44,535 nt of DNA from Rhodoferax sp. (GCA_013791765.1 VMTC01000018.1:1-44535); one strand, 5' to 3'; positions 1 to 7,962 are shown, numbered from the stretch's first letter. The notes: generated by a model from the sequence alone, not told the origin. Translations and numbers: made by a program.

Positions 1-611
1 CGCCCCTCCAGGATCGCCTTGGTGAACAGGAACAAGGCCATGTCGGGCCGACCCCAGGGCCCATAGACCGTGAAGAAGCGCAGGCCGGTGGTGGGCAGCC
101 CGTACAAATGGCTGTAGGTGTGCGCCATCAGCTCGTTGGCTTTCTTGGTGGCGGCGTACAGACTGACCGGATGGTCGACGCTGTCGTGCTCGGAAAAGGG
201 CATGCGGGTGTTGCCGCCGTACACGCTGGAGCTGGACGCATAAACCAGATGCTGCACCTGGTTATGTCGGCAGGCTTCCAGCACATTCATGAAGCCCACA
301 ATGTTGCTGTCAATGTAGGCGTGCGGGTTTTGCAGGGAGTAGCGCACCCCGGCCTGCGCCGCCAGGTGAATGACACGGTCAAACTTTTCGGCAGCAAAGA
401 GCTCGGCCATGCCTAGCCGATCGGCGACGTCCATTTTGAGGAAGCGAAAACCCGGCTGTGGGCTCAAGCGCTTGAGGCGATTTTCTTTCAGGCTGACGTC
501 GTAATAATCGTTGAGGTTGTCCAGCCCCAGCACTTCGTCGCCGCGCGCGAGCAAGCGCAGCGCCGTCGTCATGCCAATGAAGCCGGCCGCCCCCGTCAGA
601 AGAATTTTCAT
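1..611 (-). CDS. UDP-glucuronate 4-epimerase-like SDR protein (3' end outside window)
   Basis: The first ~203 residues of an extended short-chain dehydrogenase/epimerase are visible; the gene runs off the left edge. It starts [13 protein letters not shown] with the NAD-binding GxxGxxG motif, then has an [11 protein letters not shown] segment typical of UDP-glucuronate 4-epimerases (CapI/WbpP group), [11 protein letters not shown], the catalytic SSSSVYG serine and the YxxxK pair in LYAATKK. Such enzymes make UDP-galacturonate for capsule or O-antigen from UDP-glucuronate in the cytosol. The start ATG is at 611. No sugar-polymer gene lies beside it in the window, so the polymer cannot be named. 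The family call is firm; exact substrate (UDP-GlcA versus UDP-GlcNAc) is inferred. Confidence 0.88.
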   Translation of the reverse strand, partial: MKILLTGAAGFIGMTTALRLLARGDEVLGLDNLNDYYDVSLKENRLKRLSPQPGFRFLKMDVADRLGMAELFAAEKFDRVIHLAAQAGVRYSLQNPHAYIDSNIVGFMNVLEACRHNQVQHLVYASSSSVYGGNTRMPFSEHDSVDHPVSLYAATKKANELMAHTYSHLYGLPTTGLRFFTVYGPWGRPDMALFLFTKAILEG

Positions 612-649
612 GAGTTGATGCCCGATCAGAAGTTGCTGGTCAGTGCATC

Positions 650-1033
650 TTAATGGCTGTGCTGCGCCCAGCCGGAACCCAGCTCGATCAGGTCGGCAGG
701 ATTGGAGAAAAACGAACCATCGAGCTTAGCGGCAACCCCTTGCACACCGTCCTTGTAGTCAACCCGAAGCACTTTGCCGTCGCACACCAGCTTCAATTTT
801 TCACCGCGAACGGTCAACTCAACCGCAAAGTACACGTGTGAGCCCAGCGCGGGCGCGGCTTCAGTTTCAAAATAGATACCGGTGGCACTGATGTTGCGCG
901 CCAGACCATGAAGATTGCCGATTTCGACGGGCAACACGGTCTCGAAACGGACCGCCCGCCGCTCAGGCTTGAACGGTAGTTTCTTGTTTTGGGCGCTCAG
1001 GTACTTCATGCTGTGCCAAGGTCGGTGACTCAT
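650..1033 (-). CDS. PilZ-domain c-di-GMP effector
   Basis: A small, single-domain PilZ protein of ~127 residues. The RxxxR c-di-GMP motif is visible as ERRAVR, followed about 30 residues on by NISATG, matching the [D/N]xSxxG second motif, and a beta-rich remainder ending in a [13 protein letters not shown] tail. PilZ proteins bind cyclic di-GMP and pass the signal to motility, polysaccharide or pilus machinery by protein contact. The start is uncertain: frames open from 1096, 1033 ([10 protein letters not shown]) or 1009 (MKYLSAQ), none with a strong ribosome site; 1033 is a compromise. It lies just upstream of the epimerase gene on the same strand, so a polysaccharide link is possible but unproven. 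Confidence 0.75.
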   Translation of the reverse strand: MSHRPWHSMKYLSAQNKKLPFKPERRAVRFETVLPVEIGNLHGLARNISATGIYFETEAAPALGSHVYFAVELTVRGEKLKLVCDGKVLRVDYKDGVQGVAAKLDGSFFSNPADLIELGSGWAQHSH

Positions 1034-1364
1034 ACAGAAAAGTGAACAACCAAGGCCCGCCGCACGACAAACCAAGCTGCTCGACCCGTGCACCAAGCGA
1101 AAACCGTGCCCAGAACAGGGAGCAATCGATTAGTCGTTACAAATCAATACCTTAAAAAAAATGAACGACCCGAAGGCGCTGTCTTGAGCCGATGTGCCGG
1201 CAGCCCTGTAAACCAATCCGACACGTCTCACGGTCTGCGCTGCTGAAGTTGACTGGGGCCAGGCACACCCAAAGCGAGCCGTCGGTGGCAGATACGACAC
1301 CAATATCACTACTAATAATATAGCTTCATCCTCAATATCCAAGAGGGCTAGAGGGAATTTTTAC
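1034..1364. other. AT-rich intergenic region with one dispersed-repeat copy
   Basis: About 330 bases between the PilZ gene and ubiD with no convincing gene. A 70-codon open frame on the minus strand (1130-1342) has no family resemblance and no ribosome site. The base composition falls towards AT near 1120-1165 and 1300-1370, which probably includes the PilZ promoter. Its right end carries the repeat described at 1315-1370. Confidence 0.6.
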
Positions 1365-1370
1365 TTATAA
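1315..1370 (+). repeat. Dispersed Comamonadaceae-type repeat, copy 1
   Basis: ATAGCT at 1320 followed 20 bases later by GGGCTAGAGGG (1345-1355) and an AATTTTTACTTATAAA tail. This matches the copy at 42855-42910 in order and spacing (ATAGCT, then ATATYCA, then AGGGCTAGAG). It abuts and includes the ubiD stop codon at 1365-1367, so ubiD ends inside the repeat. I recall similar elements, with an imperfect hairpin around the central part, as common between genes in Comamonadaceae; that is memory, not a search result. Confidence 0.6.
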
Positions 1371-2849
1371 ACCCAGGGTCTGCCAGAGCGCATCGACACG
1401 CGCTGTCACTTCAGGCCTCATGGTCAAGGGGCGGCCCCACTCGCGGCTGGTCTCGCCGGGCCACTTGTTGGTGGCATCCAGCCCCATCTTGCTGCCCAGG
1501 CCGCTCACGGGCGAGGCAAAGTCAAGGTAGTCGATCGGCGTGCTGTCGGCCAGCAGTGTGTCGCGTGTCGGGTCGACCCGGGTGGTGATGGCCCAGATCA
1601 CGTCTTTCCAGTCGCGGATGTTGACGTCGTCATCCACCACCACAATGAATTTGGTGTACATGAACTGGCGCAGGAAACTCCAGATGCCAAACATGACGCG
1701 GCGCGCGTGGCCGGGGTAGGACTTCTTGATCTGCACCACGGCCAAGCGGTAACTGCAGCCTTCGGGCGGCAGGTAGAAGTCGGTGATCTCCGGGTATTGG
1801 CGTTGCAACAGCGGCACAAACAACTCATTGAGCGCCAGCGCCAGCATGGCGGGCTCGTCAGGCGGCTTGCCGGTGTAGGTGGAGTGGTAGATCGGGTCGC
1901 GCCGCTGCGTGATGCGATCGATGGTAAAGACCGGGAACTCGGCCTGCTCGTTGTAATAGCCGGTGTGGTCGCCAAAGGGGCCTTCCAAGGCGTGCTCGAA
2001 GCCGCTGGCATGCAGCGCGTCGGGGTAGATGTGGCCCTCCAACACGATTTCGGCAAAGGCCGGCACGCGCAACTCGCTGCCCAGGGCCTTGACCAGCTCG
2101 GTGCGACTGCCGCGCAACAGACCGGCAAACTGGTATTCACTCAAGGAGTCGGGCACCGGCGTCACCGCACCCAAAATGGTGGCTGGGTCTGCGCCCAGGG
2201 CCACACAGACCGGGTAGGGCTGGCCAGGGTTGGCGGCGCAGTGCTCCCGAAAATCGAGCGCGCCGCCGCGTTGTGCCAACCAGCGCATGATGACTTTGTT
2301 GCGCGCCAGCACCTGCTGGCGGTAGATGCCCAGGTTTTGCCGTGCCTTGTTCGGGCCCTTGGTGATCACCAGCCCCCAGGTGATCAGCGGCGCCACATCG
2401 CCCGGCCAGCAGTGCTGAACCGGCAAGCGCGACAGGTCCACGTCCGCGCCTTCCCAGACGATCTCCTGGCACGGTGCGCTGCGCAGCTCTTTGGGCGCCA
2501 TGTTCCACAGCGTTTTGACCAAGCTGCCCATGCCGATCAGCTCCTTGAAGCCCTTGGGTGCTTCAGGCTCCTTCAGGGTGGCGAGCACATGGCCAAACTG
2601 GCGCAGCTCACTCACATCATTGACGCCCATGCCCAGCGCGACGCGCCGGGTCGTGCCAAAGAGGTTGCCCAGCACCGGCATGCTGTGGCCGGTGGGGTTC
2701 TCAAACAGCAAGGCCGGGCCGCCAGCGCGCAAGGTGCGGTCGCACAAGGCGGTCATCTCCAGATGCGGTGAGACTTCCGTCCGAACGCGCTTGAGCTCAC
2801 CCAGTTGTTCGAGTTGGCTGATGAAGTCTCTGAGGTCGCGGTAGGCCAT
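1365..2849 (-). CDS. ubiD: UbiD 4-hydroxy-3-polyprenylbenzoate decarboxylase
   Basis: UbiD removes the carboxyl group of the polyprenylated 4-hydroxybenzoate intermediate in ubiquinone synthesis, using the prenylated FMN made by UbiX. The 494-residue product has the family's usual length (E. coli about 497) and characteristic stretches: the MAYRDLRDF start, the [10 protein letters not shown] segment of the active-site region, the [10 protein letters not shown] loop and [10 protein letters not shown]. The ATG at 2849 is chosen because [10 protein letters not shown] is the conserved amino terminus; an upstream start at 2882 would add eleven unconserved residues. It is the last gene of the minus-strand ubi cluster, separated from ubiX by a 189-base gap carrying an inverted repeat. 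Its stop codon lies in a dispersed repeat. Confidence 0.95.
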   Translation of the reverse strand: MAYRDLRDFISQLEQLGELKRVRTEVSPHLEMTALCDRTLRAGGPALLFENPTGHSMPVLGNLFGTTRRVALGMGVNDVSELRQFGHVLATLKEPEAPKGFKELIGMGSLVKTLWNMAPKELRSAPCQEIVWEGADVDLSRLPVQHCWPGDVAPLITWGLVITKGPNKARQNLGIYRQQVLARNKVIMRWLAQRGGALDFREHCAANPGQPYPVCVALGADPATILGAVTPVPDSLSEYQFAGLLRGSRTELVKALGSELRVPAFAEIVLEGHIYPDALHASGFEHALEGPFGDHTGYYNEQAEFPVFTIDRITQRRDPIYHSTYTGKPPDEPAMLALALNELFVPLLQRQYPEITDFYLPPEGCSYRLAVVQIKKSYPGHARRVMFGIWSFLRQFMYTKFIVVVDDDVNIRDWKDVIWAITTRVDPTRDTLLADSTPIDYLDFASPVSGLGSKMGLDATNKWPGETSREWGRPLTMRPEVTARVDALWQTLGL

Positions 2850-2925
2850 GGTCTTTAGTGGGGTCCAGTTAACGTGAAACAACTGTGCAAGATGCCAGCG
2901 CAGTCAGCATTGACCCGCAGCGCAC

Positions 2926-3009
2926 GTCGGGTATCCGACTCCGCGAATGTCCCCCGGCTTCGGCTTCGCCGCAGCCTCCTCCTTGACTTCGCTGCGTCGG
3001 ATACCCAAC
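2926..3009. repeat. Long inverted repeat between ubiX and ubiD
   Basis: Arms GTCGGGTATCCGAC (2926-2939) and GTCGGATACCCAAC (2996-3009) are complementary at 13 of 14 positions around a 56-base loop. The loop holds a smaller GGCTTCGGCTTCGCC hairpin-forming stretch. The element fills the ubiX-ubiD gap and would be transcribed as a large stem-loop if the genes form an operon. No second copy is in this window. It could be a REP-like mobile element or a processing/attenuation structure. Confidence 0.6.
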
Positions 3010-3038
3010 GCACACCGCTGGCCGCCGTCTGGGGAATT

Positions 3039-3650
3039 TCATCGATCGGGGTGGCAGTTGGAGATGGGAGTCAGCCCCGCCCAGCGCGGCGCATGGGGTT
3101 GTGGCAAGCCCAGCAAATCGACCACGCGGCTGACGCTGTGGCCCACCATCTCGTCAATCGTCTGCGGGCGGTGATAGAAGCCGGGCACTGGCGGATAGAT
3201 GAGGCCACCCATCTCGGTCACGCTCGTCATGTTGCGCAGGTGCGCCAGGTTCAAGGGGGTCTCACGCACCATCAAGATCAGGCGACGCCGCTCCTTGAGC
3301 ATCACATCGGCAGCGCGCGTGATCAGGTTGTCGGACAGGCCCAGCGCCACAGCGGCCAGCGTGCGCATGGAGCACGGTGCGATGACCATGCCGTCACACT
3401 GAAAGGAGCCGCTGGCAATCGCCGCGCCCACGTTGTGCACCGGGTAGCTCACATCGGCCAGGGCTTCTACATCCGCGCGGGCCATGTCCAGTTCTTGCTG
3501 CAGATTGAGCCAACCAGCCTCGGACACAGTCAAATGGGTCTGCACGCCAGGCAGGCCCCGCAGCATCTGCAGCAAGCGCACCCCATAGACGGCGCCGCTG
3601 GCGCCCGAAATCGCAACGATGATACGTTTGACGGGCGCAGCTTCAGGCAT
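3039..3650 (-). CDS. ubiX: UbiX flavin prenyltransferase
   Basis: UbiX transfers a dimethylallyl group to FMN to give prenylated FMN, the cofactor of UbiD. The 203-residue sequence shows the Rossmann-like flavoprotein start RIIVAISGASGAVYG, the central IAPCSMRTLAAVALG segment, the RRRLILMVRETPLN stretch and the YPPVPGFYHRP C-terminal motif, all characteristic of UbiX/Pad1. It sits between ubiT and ubiD on the same strand, 44 bases after ubiT, fitting a shared transcript. Cofactor-making and cofactor-using enzymes are therefore adjacent. Identification is secure. Confidence 0.95.
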   Translation of the reverse strand: MPEAAPVKRIIVAISGASGAVYGVRLLQMLRGLPGVQTHLTVSEAGWLNLQQELDMARADVEALADVSYPVHNVGAAIASGSFQCDGMVIAPCSMRTLAAVALGLSDNLITRAADVMLKERRRLILMVRETPLNLAHLRNMTSVTEMGGLIYPPVPGFYHRPQTIDEMVGHSVSRVVDLLGLPQPHAPRWAGLTPISNCHPDR

Positions 3651-3694
3651 CGATGAAATCCATCATCCCCGTATCATTGCTGGGGCCACCGTGG

Positions 3695-4168
3695 TCAATG
3701 CGGCACCAGCCGGGCGCGCAACCTGGCCAGCACCTGTGCTGGTTTGAAGGGCTCCAGGTCAAGCACCGGCAGCTCGATCGCGTCGATGGTGTTTTTGACC
3801 AGCAGGCCCAGCTCGGTGTCGCCTTCCATCGCAAGGCGGCGGTTGAAAAACAAGGTGTCGGGGTCTTCCTGGCGCCGTGCCAGTTTGACGAAATCATGCG
3901 CACTGGCGCTGATGGTCAGGTCGGCGGTGGCGCCTTTTGCGCAGGCCACAAAGCGGTCGTTCCGCCACTCAAAATCAAAGGCCCATTGCGCGTCGGTCAC
4001 GCACAGGCGCAGCTTTTTGCCGATCAGCAGCGGCGTCACGTCAGGGTTGAGTTTCTTGGCCAACGCCAGGTTCAGGCCGGTCACAAACAGCATTGACCCC
4101 GGCAGCGCAGGCAGCCGCCCCAACAGTTGCCCGACCGGGGCGGGAATGGTCCATGTCTTTTCGCTCAT
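3695..4168 (-). CDS. ubiT: UbiT, SCP2-domain accessory protein of O2-independent ubiquinone synthesis
   Basis: A 157-residue SCP2 (sterol carrier protein) domain protein of the YhbT/UbiT type. In E. coli, UbiT is required with UbiU and UbiV for ubiquinone synthesis without oxygen, and its lipid-binding fold is thought to hold the hydrophobic intermediates. Visible features are LLGRLPALPGSMLF near the start, WAFDFEWRNDRFVAC and the RLAMEGDTELGLLVKN segment typical of bacterial SCP2 proteins. The ATG at 4168 follows an AAGGAG ribosome site seven bases upstream, so the longer frame to 4240 is rejected. The start lies 11 bases beyond the ubiV stop, consistent with cotranscription. Confidence 0.92.
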   Translation of the reverse strand: MSEKTWTIPAPVGQLLGRLPALPGSMLFVTGLNLALAKKLNPDVTPLLIGKKLRLCVTDAQWAFDFEWRNDRFVACAKGATADLTISASAHDFVKLARRQEDPDTLFFNRRLAMEGDTELGLLVKNTIDAIELPVLDLEPFKPAQVLARLRARLVPH

Positions 4169-4179
4169 ATGAGGCTCCT

Positions 4180-5091
4180 TTAAGCAGGCATTGGAACAGC
4201 AGCGGGCGCCACTTGCTCCAGCCCGGGTTGCCCGTACCAATAGCCGTTGCAGGGTTTCTCGGGCATCAGACCGAGCAGCTCGGCATTGGCAGCGCCGGCC
4301 TCAGCGCGCCCCTGGATCACATCCTGAAACAGTTCAATGATACGCACCGTGTGCTGCGACTGCGGGCTGATGCGCACCACCTCCACGCCCATGTCGCGCA
4401 TAGCCGACAACTCGGGCAACAGGTTATGCACTCGGGCCGATTGGGTCTGGATGCCATTGAGCACCAAAAACTCTTCGCTCTCGCGCGTGCGCATCGCCAA
4501 GCCATCTGGATGCTCAATGCATTTGAACTGGCAATCGTCCTTGGGCAAATTGCAGTGGCGCGCGGTGAAACAGCGCGCGGAAAAAGCCAGTGGCATGCGG
4601 CCGTAAGCAAACACTTCAGTCTGCACCCCAGGCGGGCAGCCCGCCAGCAGCAGCGCCAAGTCATCGCGCCCCATTTCCAGCGGCATGACCCACCGCTGAA
4701 TGCCCAGAGCCGCCATCCATTGCAGCGTCGGCACGTTGTAGATGTTCAGGTGCGGCCCGGCCACAAACGGGGCTTTGCCTTCGAGGCAGTGCACCGCGCC
4801 GATGTCATTGGCTTCAACCATGAACTGTCCATTGGCAGTGATCTTGTGCAGCACCGTCACATCGGCGCCGGACTCGATCAGCACCTGCGTACTCAGAATC
4901 GCCTCTTTGCCGGCGTCGCGCAGTGCGGCAGCAATATCCAGCCAGTCACTCAGGCGCACCTCGTGGCGGCGCGAACAAACCGCTTCGCCCAGATAAACAA
5001 TGTCCACCGGCGACTGCGCCACGGCCGCATAAAAAGCCAGCACCTCGTCGCGCGGCCAGTAGTAAAGGAGAGGGCCAAGAGCTAATTTCAT
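4180..5091 (-). CDS. ubiV: UbiV, U32-family O2-independent ubiquinone hydroxylation protein
   Basis: UbiV (YhbV) belongs to the peptidase U32 family but acts with UbiU in the anaerobic hydroxylation steps of ubiquinone synthesis, carrying a [4Fe-4S] cluster. The 303-residue protein matches E. coli UbiV closely in outline: [10 protein letters not shown] places a cysteine at residue 39, as in E. coli, and the other three ligand cysteines lie in [21 protein letters not shown]-like spacing near residues 175-195. [10 protein letters not shown] and the [10 protein letters not shown] carboxyl end are also family-typical. UbiU is encoded immediately upstream. The 123-base gap to ubiU carries an imperfect inverted repeat. 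Confidence 0.94.
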   Translation of the reverse strand: MKLALGPLLYYWPRDEVLAFYAAVAQSPVDIVYLGEAVCSRRHEVRLSDWLDIAAALRDAGKEAILSTQVLIESGADVTVLHKITANGQFMVEANDIGAVHCLEGKAPFVAGPHLNIYNVPTLQWMAALGIQRWVMPLEMGRDDLALLLAGCPPGVQTEVFAYGRMPLAFSARCFTARHCNLPKDDCQFKCIEHPDGLAMRTRESEEFLVLNGIQTQSARVHNLLPELSAMRDMGVEVVRISPQSQHTVRIIELFQDVIQGRAEAGAANAELLGLMPEKPCNGYWYGQPGLEQVAPAAVPMPA

Positions 5092-5118
5092 AAACTAGTT
5101 TTCAGATGTTTGAGGACT

Positions 5119-5210
5119 CGCGAAAAACTGTCCCAGCTAGGCGCGCTGACGCAGACAGTACGCCCCGTACGGCAAGGCAGCGCAACGACGCTGGGGTGGC
5201 TCTTCGTGCG
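5119..5210. repeat. Imperfect inverted repeat between ubiU and ubiV
   Basis: The left arm begins CGCGAAAAACTGTCCCAGC (from 5119) and ends GCGCGCT (to 5147). The right arm (5179-5210) read in reverse complement gives CACGAAGAGCCACCCCAGC and ends TTGCGCT, so the arms pair with interruptions. The centre has GTACGCCCCGTACG, a small hairpin. The element fills nearly the whole ubiU-ubiV gap. I recall similar sequences between genes in Comamonadaceae. A structured-RNA or REP-like role is inference. Confidence 0.5.
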
Positions 5211-5214
5211 TCCT

Positions 5215-6276
5215 TCATTTCCAGGGGCGGTGGTAGGCGCCTAGCGTGTGCTGCTGGCCTTCGGCGACTTTGTCCAGGCTGCTCATCCAGGCCGGTTTGG
5301 CGGCGTAGAGCTGCGGGTTGGCGCGGCAGTTGTCAATCGCTTCGCGCCAGACTTTGGTCACTTGCGCCACATAGGCCGGGCTGCGCTGGCGCCCTTCAAT
5401 CTTGATGGCGCGCACACCGATTTTCATCAGTTCAGGCAACAAGGACAGCGTGTTCAAGCTGGTGGGCTCCTCAATGGCGTAATAATTTTTCTCGTCACCG
5501 ACATCAAAACGGCCCTTGCACAGCGTCGGATAGCCGGCGTTTTCACCGGCGGCGTAGCGGTCAATCAGCACGCCGTTCAAGCGCGACTCGCGGCCCTGCG
5601 GCGTTTCAACCCAGCGCACCGCTTTGGGTGGCGAACACACGCCATTGGTGTTGGGTGCTTCGCCGGTCACGTAGCTGGACAGGGCGCAGCGCCCTTCCAC
5701 CATCACGCACAGGCTGCCAAAGCCAAACACCTCGATCTCGACCGGGGTTTTCCCGATCACTTGTTCCACTTGCGTGAGCGACAGCACACGCGGCAACACG
5801 GCGCGCGCAATGCCAAAGTGCTGGTAATAGAAATCAAGCGCCTCGTAGTTGGTGGCCGAGCCCTGCACCGACAAGTGCAGGCGCAGTTGCGGCTGCTGTT
5901 TGACGGCGTAGGCCATCATGCCCGGGTCGGCCAGGATAACGGCATCAACCCCGCTGTGCGCGGCGCGGTCGACTGCGCGCTGCCACAGTTCGGCCTTGGC
6001 CGCTTGCGGGTAGGTGTTGAGTGCCACGAACACCTTGCGGCCACGTTCATGCGCGTAGCGAATGCCGGTTTCAATGGCGGCTTCATCAAAATTGAGGCCG
6101 GCAAAGTTGCGCGCGTTGGTGGCATCGCGAAAGCCGAGGTAAACGCAGTCGGCGCCGTTGTCAACCGCCGCCTTGAGCGCGGGCAGGCTGCCAGCCGGGC
6201 AAACCAGCTCCATGGAGGAGGCGCCGGGCGCGGCCTGCGCGGTAACAAGTGAATTGTCCGAAATCGGTTTCATCAT
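5215..6276 (-). CDS. ubiU: UbiU, U32-family O2-independent ubiquinone hydroxylation protein
   Basis: UbiU (YhbU) forms a complex with UbiV for oxygen-independent ring hydroxylation, probably with prephenate as hydroxyl donor in characterised species. The product shows MELVCPAGSLPALKAAVDNG, the NARNFAGLNF segment, and four Fe-S ligand cysteines: GFGSLCVMVEGRC, NGVCSPPK and GYPTLCKGR. EPTSLNTL, KIEGRQRSPAYV and the terminal LGAYHRPWK match E. coli UbiU. Length is 353 residues from the ATG at 6276; E. coli UbiU (331) begins at the equivalent of the internal MELVCPAG (6213), so the first 21 residues may be untranslated, but 6213 has no ribosome site. It is the first gene of the ubi cluster. Confidence 0.93.
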   Translation of the reverse strand: MMKPISDNSLVTAQAAPGASSMELVCPAGSLPALKAAVDNGADCVYLGFRDATNARNFAGLNFDEAAIETGIRYAHERGRKVFVALNTYPQAAKAELWQRAVDRAAHSGVDAVILADPGMMAYAVKQQPQLRLHLSVQGSATNYEALDFYYQHFGIARAVLPRVLSLTQVEQVIGKTPVEIEVFGFGSLCVMVEGRCALSSYVTGEAPNTNGVCSPPKAVRWVETPQGRESRLNGVLIDRYAAGENAGYPTLCKGRFDVGDEKNYYAIEEPTSLNTLSLLPELMKIGVRAIKIEGRQRSPAYVAQVTKVWREAIDNCRANPQLYAAKPAWMSSLDKVAEGQQHTLGAYHRPWK

Positions 6277-6471
6277 GGTTGAGGGATGGTGGGTCACCTT
6301 GACGGGTGCGTTATCGCCCGCCAAAAAAGACAGGCAAATTGAAGACAGCGAGGTTAGCAGAGCTCACCGCCAAGTCCCCTGATGCAGGTCAATGGAACGG
6401 GCCAAGGGAGCGGACATGAAGCGGTCTTTCAAATGGGTTGCCTGGATCAATCGGTGCGACGTTAAAGAGGC

Positions 6472-6516
6472 ATTATAAATGCCTTATTTCTAGCCCTTCA
6501 TCAATCCATTCTTGAT
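6472..6516 (-). promoter_or_regulatory. Candidate ubiU promoter with an everted ATCAA/TTGAT repeat
   Basis: On the minus strand a perfect TATAAT (6477 to 6472) lies about 200 bases before the ubiU start. Centred about 33 bases upstream of it is an inverted repeat ATCAA-N7-TTGAT (6500-6516). The half-sites resemble those of FNR/CRP-family regulators but point outwards with a 7-base spacer, unlike the canonical TTGAT-N4-ATCAA. No good -35 box is seen at 16-18 bases, which would fit an activator-dependent promoter. The remaining gene-free stretch (6277-6670) shows nothing else. Confidence 0.3.
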
Positions 6517-6670
6517 TTGGCTGCATAGGGCCAACGTCAAGCCGCTCTCAGTGCAAGAAACAAGGTAGGGGCCATCGCGCTTGCCTTGATCGACACCACG
6601 TTGCGAGTCTGGGTGGCCGACCAACATGAAAGGCTCGCAAAAGCAATAAGGCGGCCGCCCGCCAAAGCGG

Positions 6671-6919
6671 CTAGCGGTAGAACGCTTCGACTCTGCCCTT
6701 GAGCTTGATCAGCAGCGGCTTGCCCTTGCGGTCCAACGCCTTGCCAGCGGGCACCTTGATCCAGCCCTCGCTCAGGCAATATTCCTCGACATCCAGGCGC
6801 TCCTTGTCATTGAAGCGAATGCCGATGTCATGTTCAAACACGGCAGCGACGTGGTGTGCGCTGCGCGGGTCAATGGACAGGTGGTCGGGCAGCGGTGGAC
6901 GTTCAGTAGCTTCGTTCAT
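6671..6919 (-). CDS. DUF3297 family protein
   Basis: An 82-residue protein of a conserved family of unknown function (DUF3297). The family pattern is clear: PPLPDHLSIDPRSAHH, then VFEHDIGIRFNDKER, DVEEYCLSEGWIKVPAGK, DRKGKPLLIKLKG and a short VEAFYR end. It is small, soluble and without signal peptide or membrane segment. The ATG at 6919 is chosen because MNEATERPPLPD matches the family's start; the longer frame to 6991 adds unconserved residues. It lies downstream of the glycosylase-like gene on the same strand. No function can be assigned. Confidence 0.85.
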   Translation of the reverse strand: MNEATERPPLPDHLSIDPRSAHHVAAVFEHDIGIRFNDKERLDVEEYCLSEGWIKVPAGKALDRKGKPLLIKLKGRVEAFYR

Positions 6920-7004
6920 GGGTAGGTTCTTTTCAGTTAACGCAGAGGAGCGTCGATTTTCCTTGATTTGGCGTTGGCCGATCCTGGGCAAGGCGCTCGG
7001 TGGT

Positions 7005-7934
7005 CTAGCCGCCGCCCCGCAGCACCGCCTGCGCCCGGCACCAATCCACCCAGGCCATGGCCTTGTTCTGTGGGCTGCGCAGCAGGTAGCTTGGCGGGTA
7101 GCTGACGATCACCGGGACGCCCTGGTACTGGTAGCTTTGGCCGCGCAACTGGCCCAGCGGGACGCCTGCCAGGTCGGGCACACTGCCCTGCAACAAACTC
7201 TGCGCGGCAAAGCGGCCCAGCGCCAGGATGACTTTGGGTTGCACCAGCGCCACCTCGCGGCGCAGGTACTGTTCGCAGGTGGCGAGTTCGCCCAAGCTCG
7301 GGTTGCGCGGCTGCGCCGGTCGGCATTTGACGACCGGGGTGAGGTACGCCACTGTGGCCGCCCTGGCCGCTTTTGCCGTGGGAGGGCTTGCGGCGTCGCC
7401 ACCGTGGCGGCTCAAACCCAGCGCTTTGAGCATGTTGTCGAGCAATTGGCCCGACGCCCCGGCCAAGGGCGCCCCGGCCTGCTCGTCGACGTCGTCGGGC
7501 GGCTCGCTCACCACCAGCCAATCGGCCCGCTGCGGTGCATCAAGAGGCGCCAGCACGGCGGCGCGGCGCCCCTCACACAAAGCGCAGGCCTGGCACGCAG
7601 CGATGGTTTGCGCCAGCTCGGGCCATGCCAGATGTGCCAACTCAGCTTTGATCCCGCCTGCTCTGGCGGCCGTTGCCTGAACATCGGAAAATGTTGAATT
7701 TTTTAGGCCAAATTGAGCTTTAACCCCCGTATTTACTGCGTTAGTAGCTACTCTTTCAATAGTTTTTTCCGGCGCTGCCGGCGTGATACGCGCGGCACTG
7801 GGCGACGCGCGTGCCGCCAACGGCGCAGCAGCGGCATCTGGCATGGCGTCTGCCACGACCGGCGCCGGTAGCCAGATGCGCAGCCCCATTTCCTGCAGGA
7901 TGGTGCGCTGGCGGGTATCAAGATCAAGGCTCAT
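7005..7934 (-). CDS. Family-4-like uracil-DNA glycosylase with altered active-site motifs
   Basis: A 309-residue protein with an ~90-residue low-conservation N-terminal tail followed by a UDG superfamily domain. Family traits are CQACALCEG, GQLLDNMLKALGL, YLTPVVKCRP and PKVILALGRFAAQSLL. These enzymes remove uracil from DNA and carry a [4Fe-4S] cluster; cysteines are visible in CQACALC, VVKC and ATC. Two catalytic motifs are altered: GEAPG reads SEPPD, and the HPxxLLR motif near the end reads YPPSYLLR, so the usual histidine is a proline. It follows rimI by 28 bases, a common neighbour order in Burkholderiales. Activity is doubtful. Part of the N-terminal tail is encoded by a dispersed repeat (7686-7770). 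Confidence 0.75.
   Translation of the reverse strand: MSLDLDTRQRTILQEMGLRIWLPAPVVADAMPDAAAAPLAARASPSAARITPAAPEKTIERVATNAVNTGVKAQFGLKNSTFSDVQATAARAGGIKAELAHLAWPELAQTIAACQACALCEGRRAAVLAPLDAPQRADWLVVSEPPDDVDEQAGAPLAGASGQLLDNMLKALGLSRHGGDAASPPTAKAARAATVAYLTPVVKCRPAQPRNPSLGELATCEQYLRREVALVQPKVILALGRFAAQSLLQGSVPDLAGVPLGQLRGQSYQYQGVPVIVSYPPSYLLRSPQNKAMAWVDWCRAQAVLRGGG
7686..7770 (-). repeat. Dispersed repeat, copy 2, in frame inside the glycosylase-like gene
   Basis: Read on the minus strand: ACTATTGAAAGAGTAGCTAC, then AACGCAGTAAATACGGGGG and a CTCAATTTGGCCTAAAAAAT tail. The order (CTATTGA, GTAGCT, G-rich stretch, ATTT and A-rich tail) matches copies 4 and 5. Its AT content is visibly higher than the flanking gene. 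It encodes about 28 residues (from IERVATNAVNT on) of the poorly conserved N-terminal tail without breaking the frame. Confidence 0.6.
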
Positions 7935-7962
7935 GGCTGTATTTTCACAGACTGATCACCCG

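Noticed and set aside
1130-1342. 70-codon minus-strand frame between PilZ and ubiD
   Set aside because: No family match, no ribosome site, and it runs into a repeat copy.
1707-2771. 354-codon open frame antisense to ubiD
   Set aside because: Shadow of the conserved ubiD gene; no domain or ribosome site.
6436-6455. Possible FNR site (TTG...ATCAA) upstream of ubiU
   Set aside because: The spacing is wrong and the left half-site does not match TTGAT.
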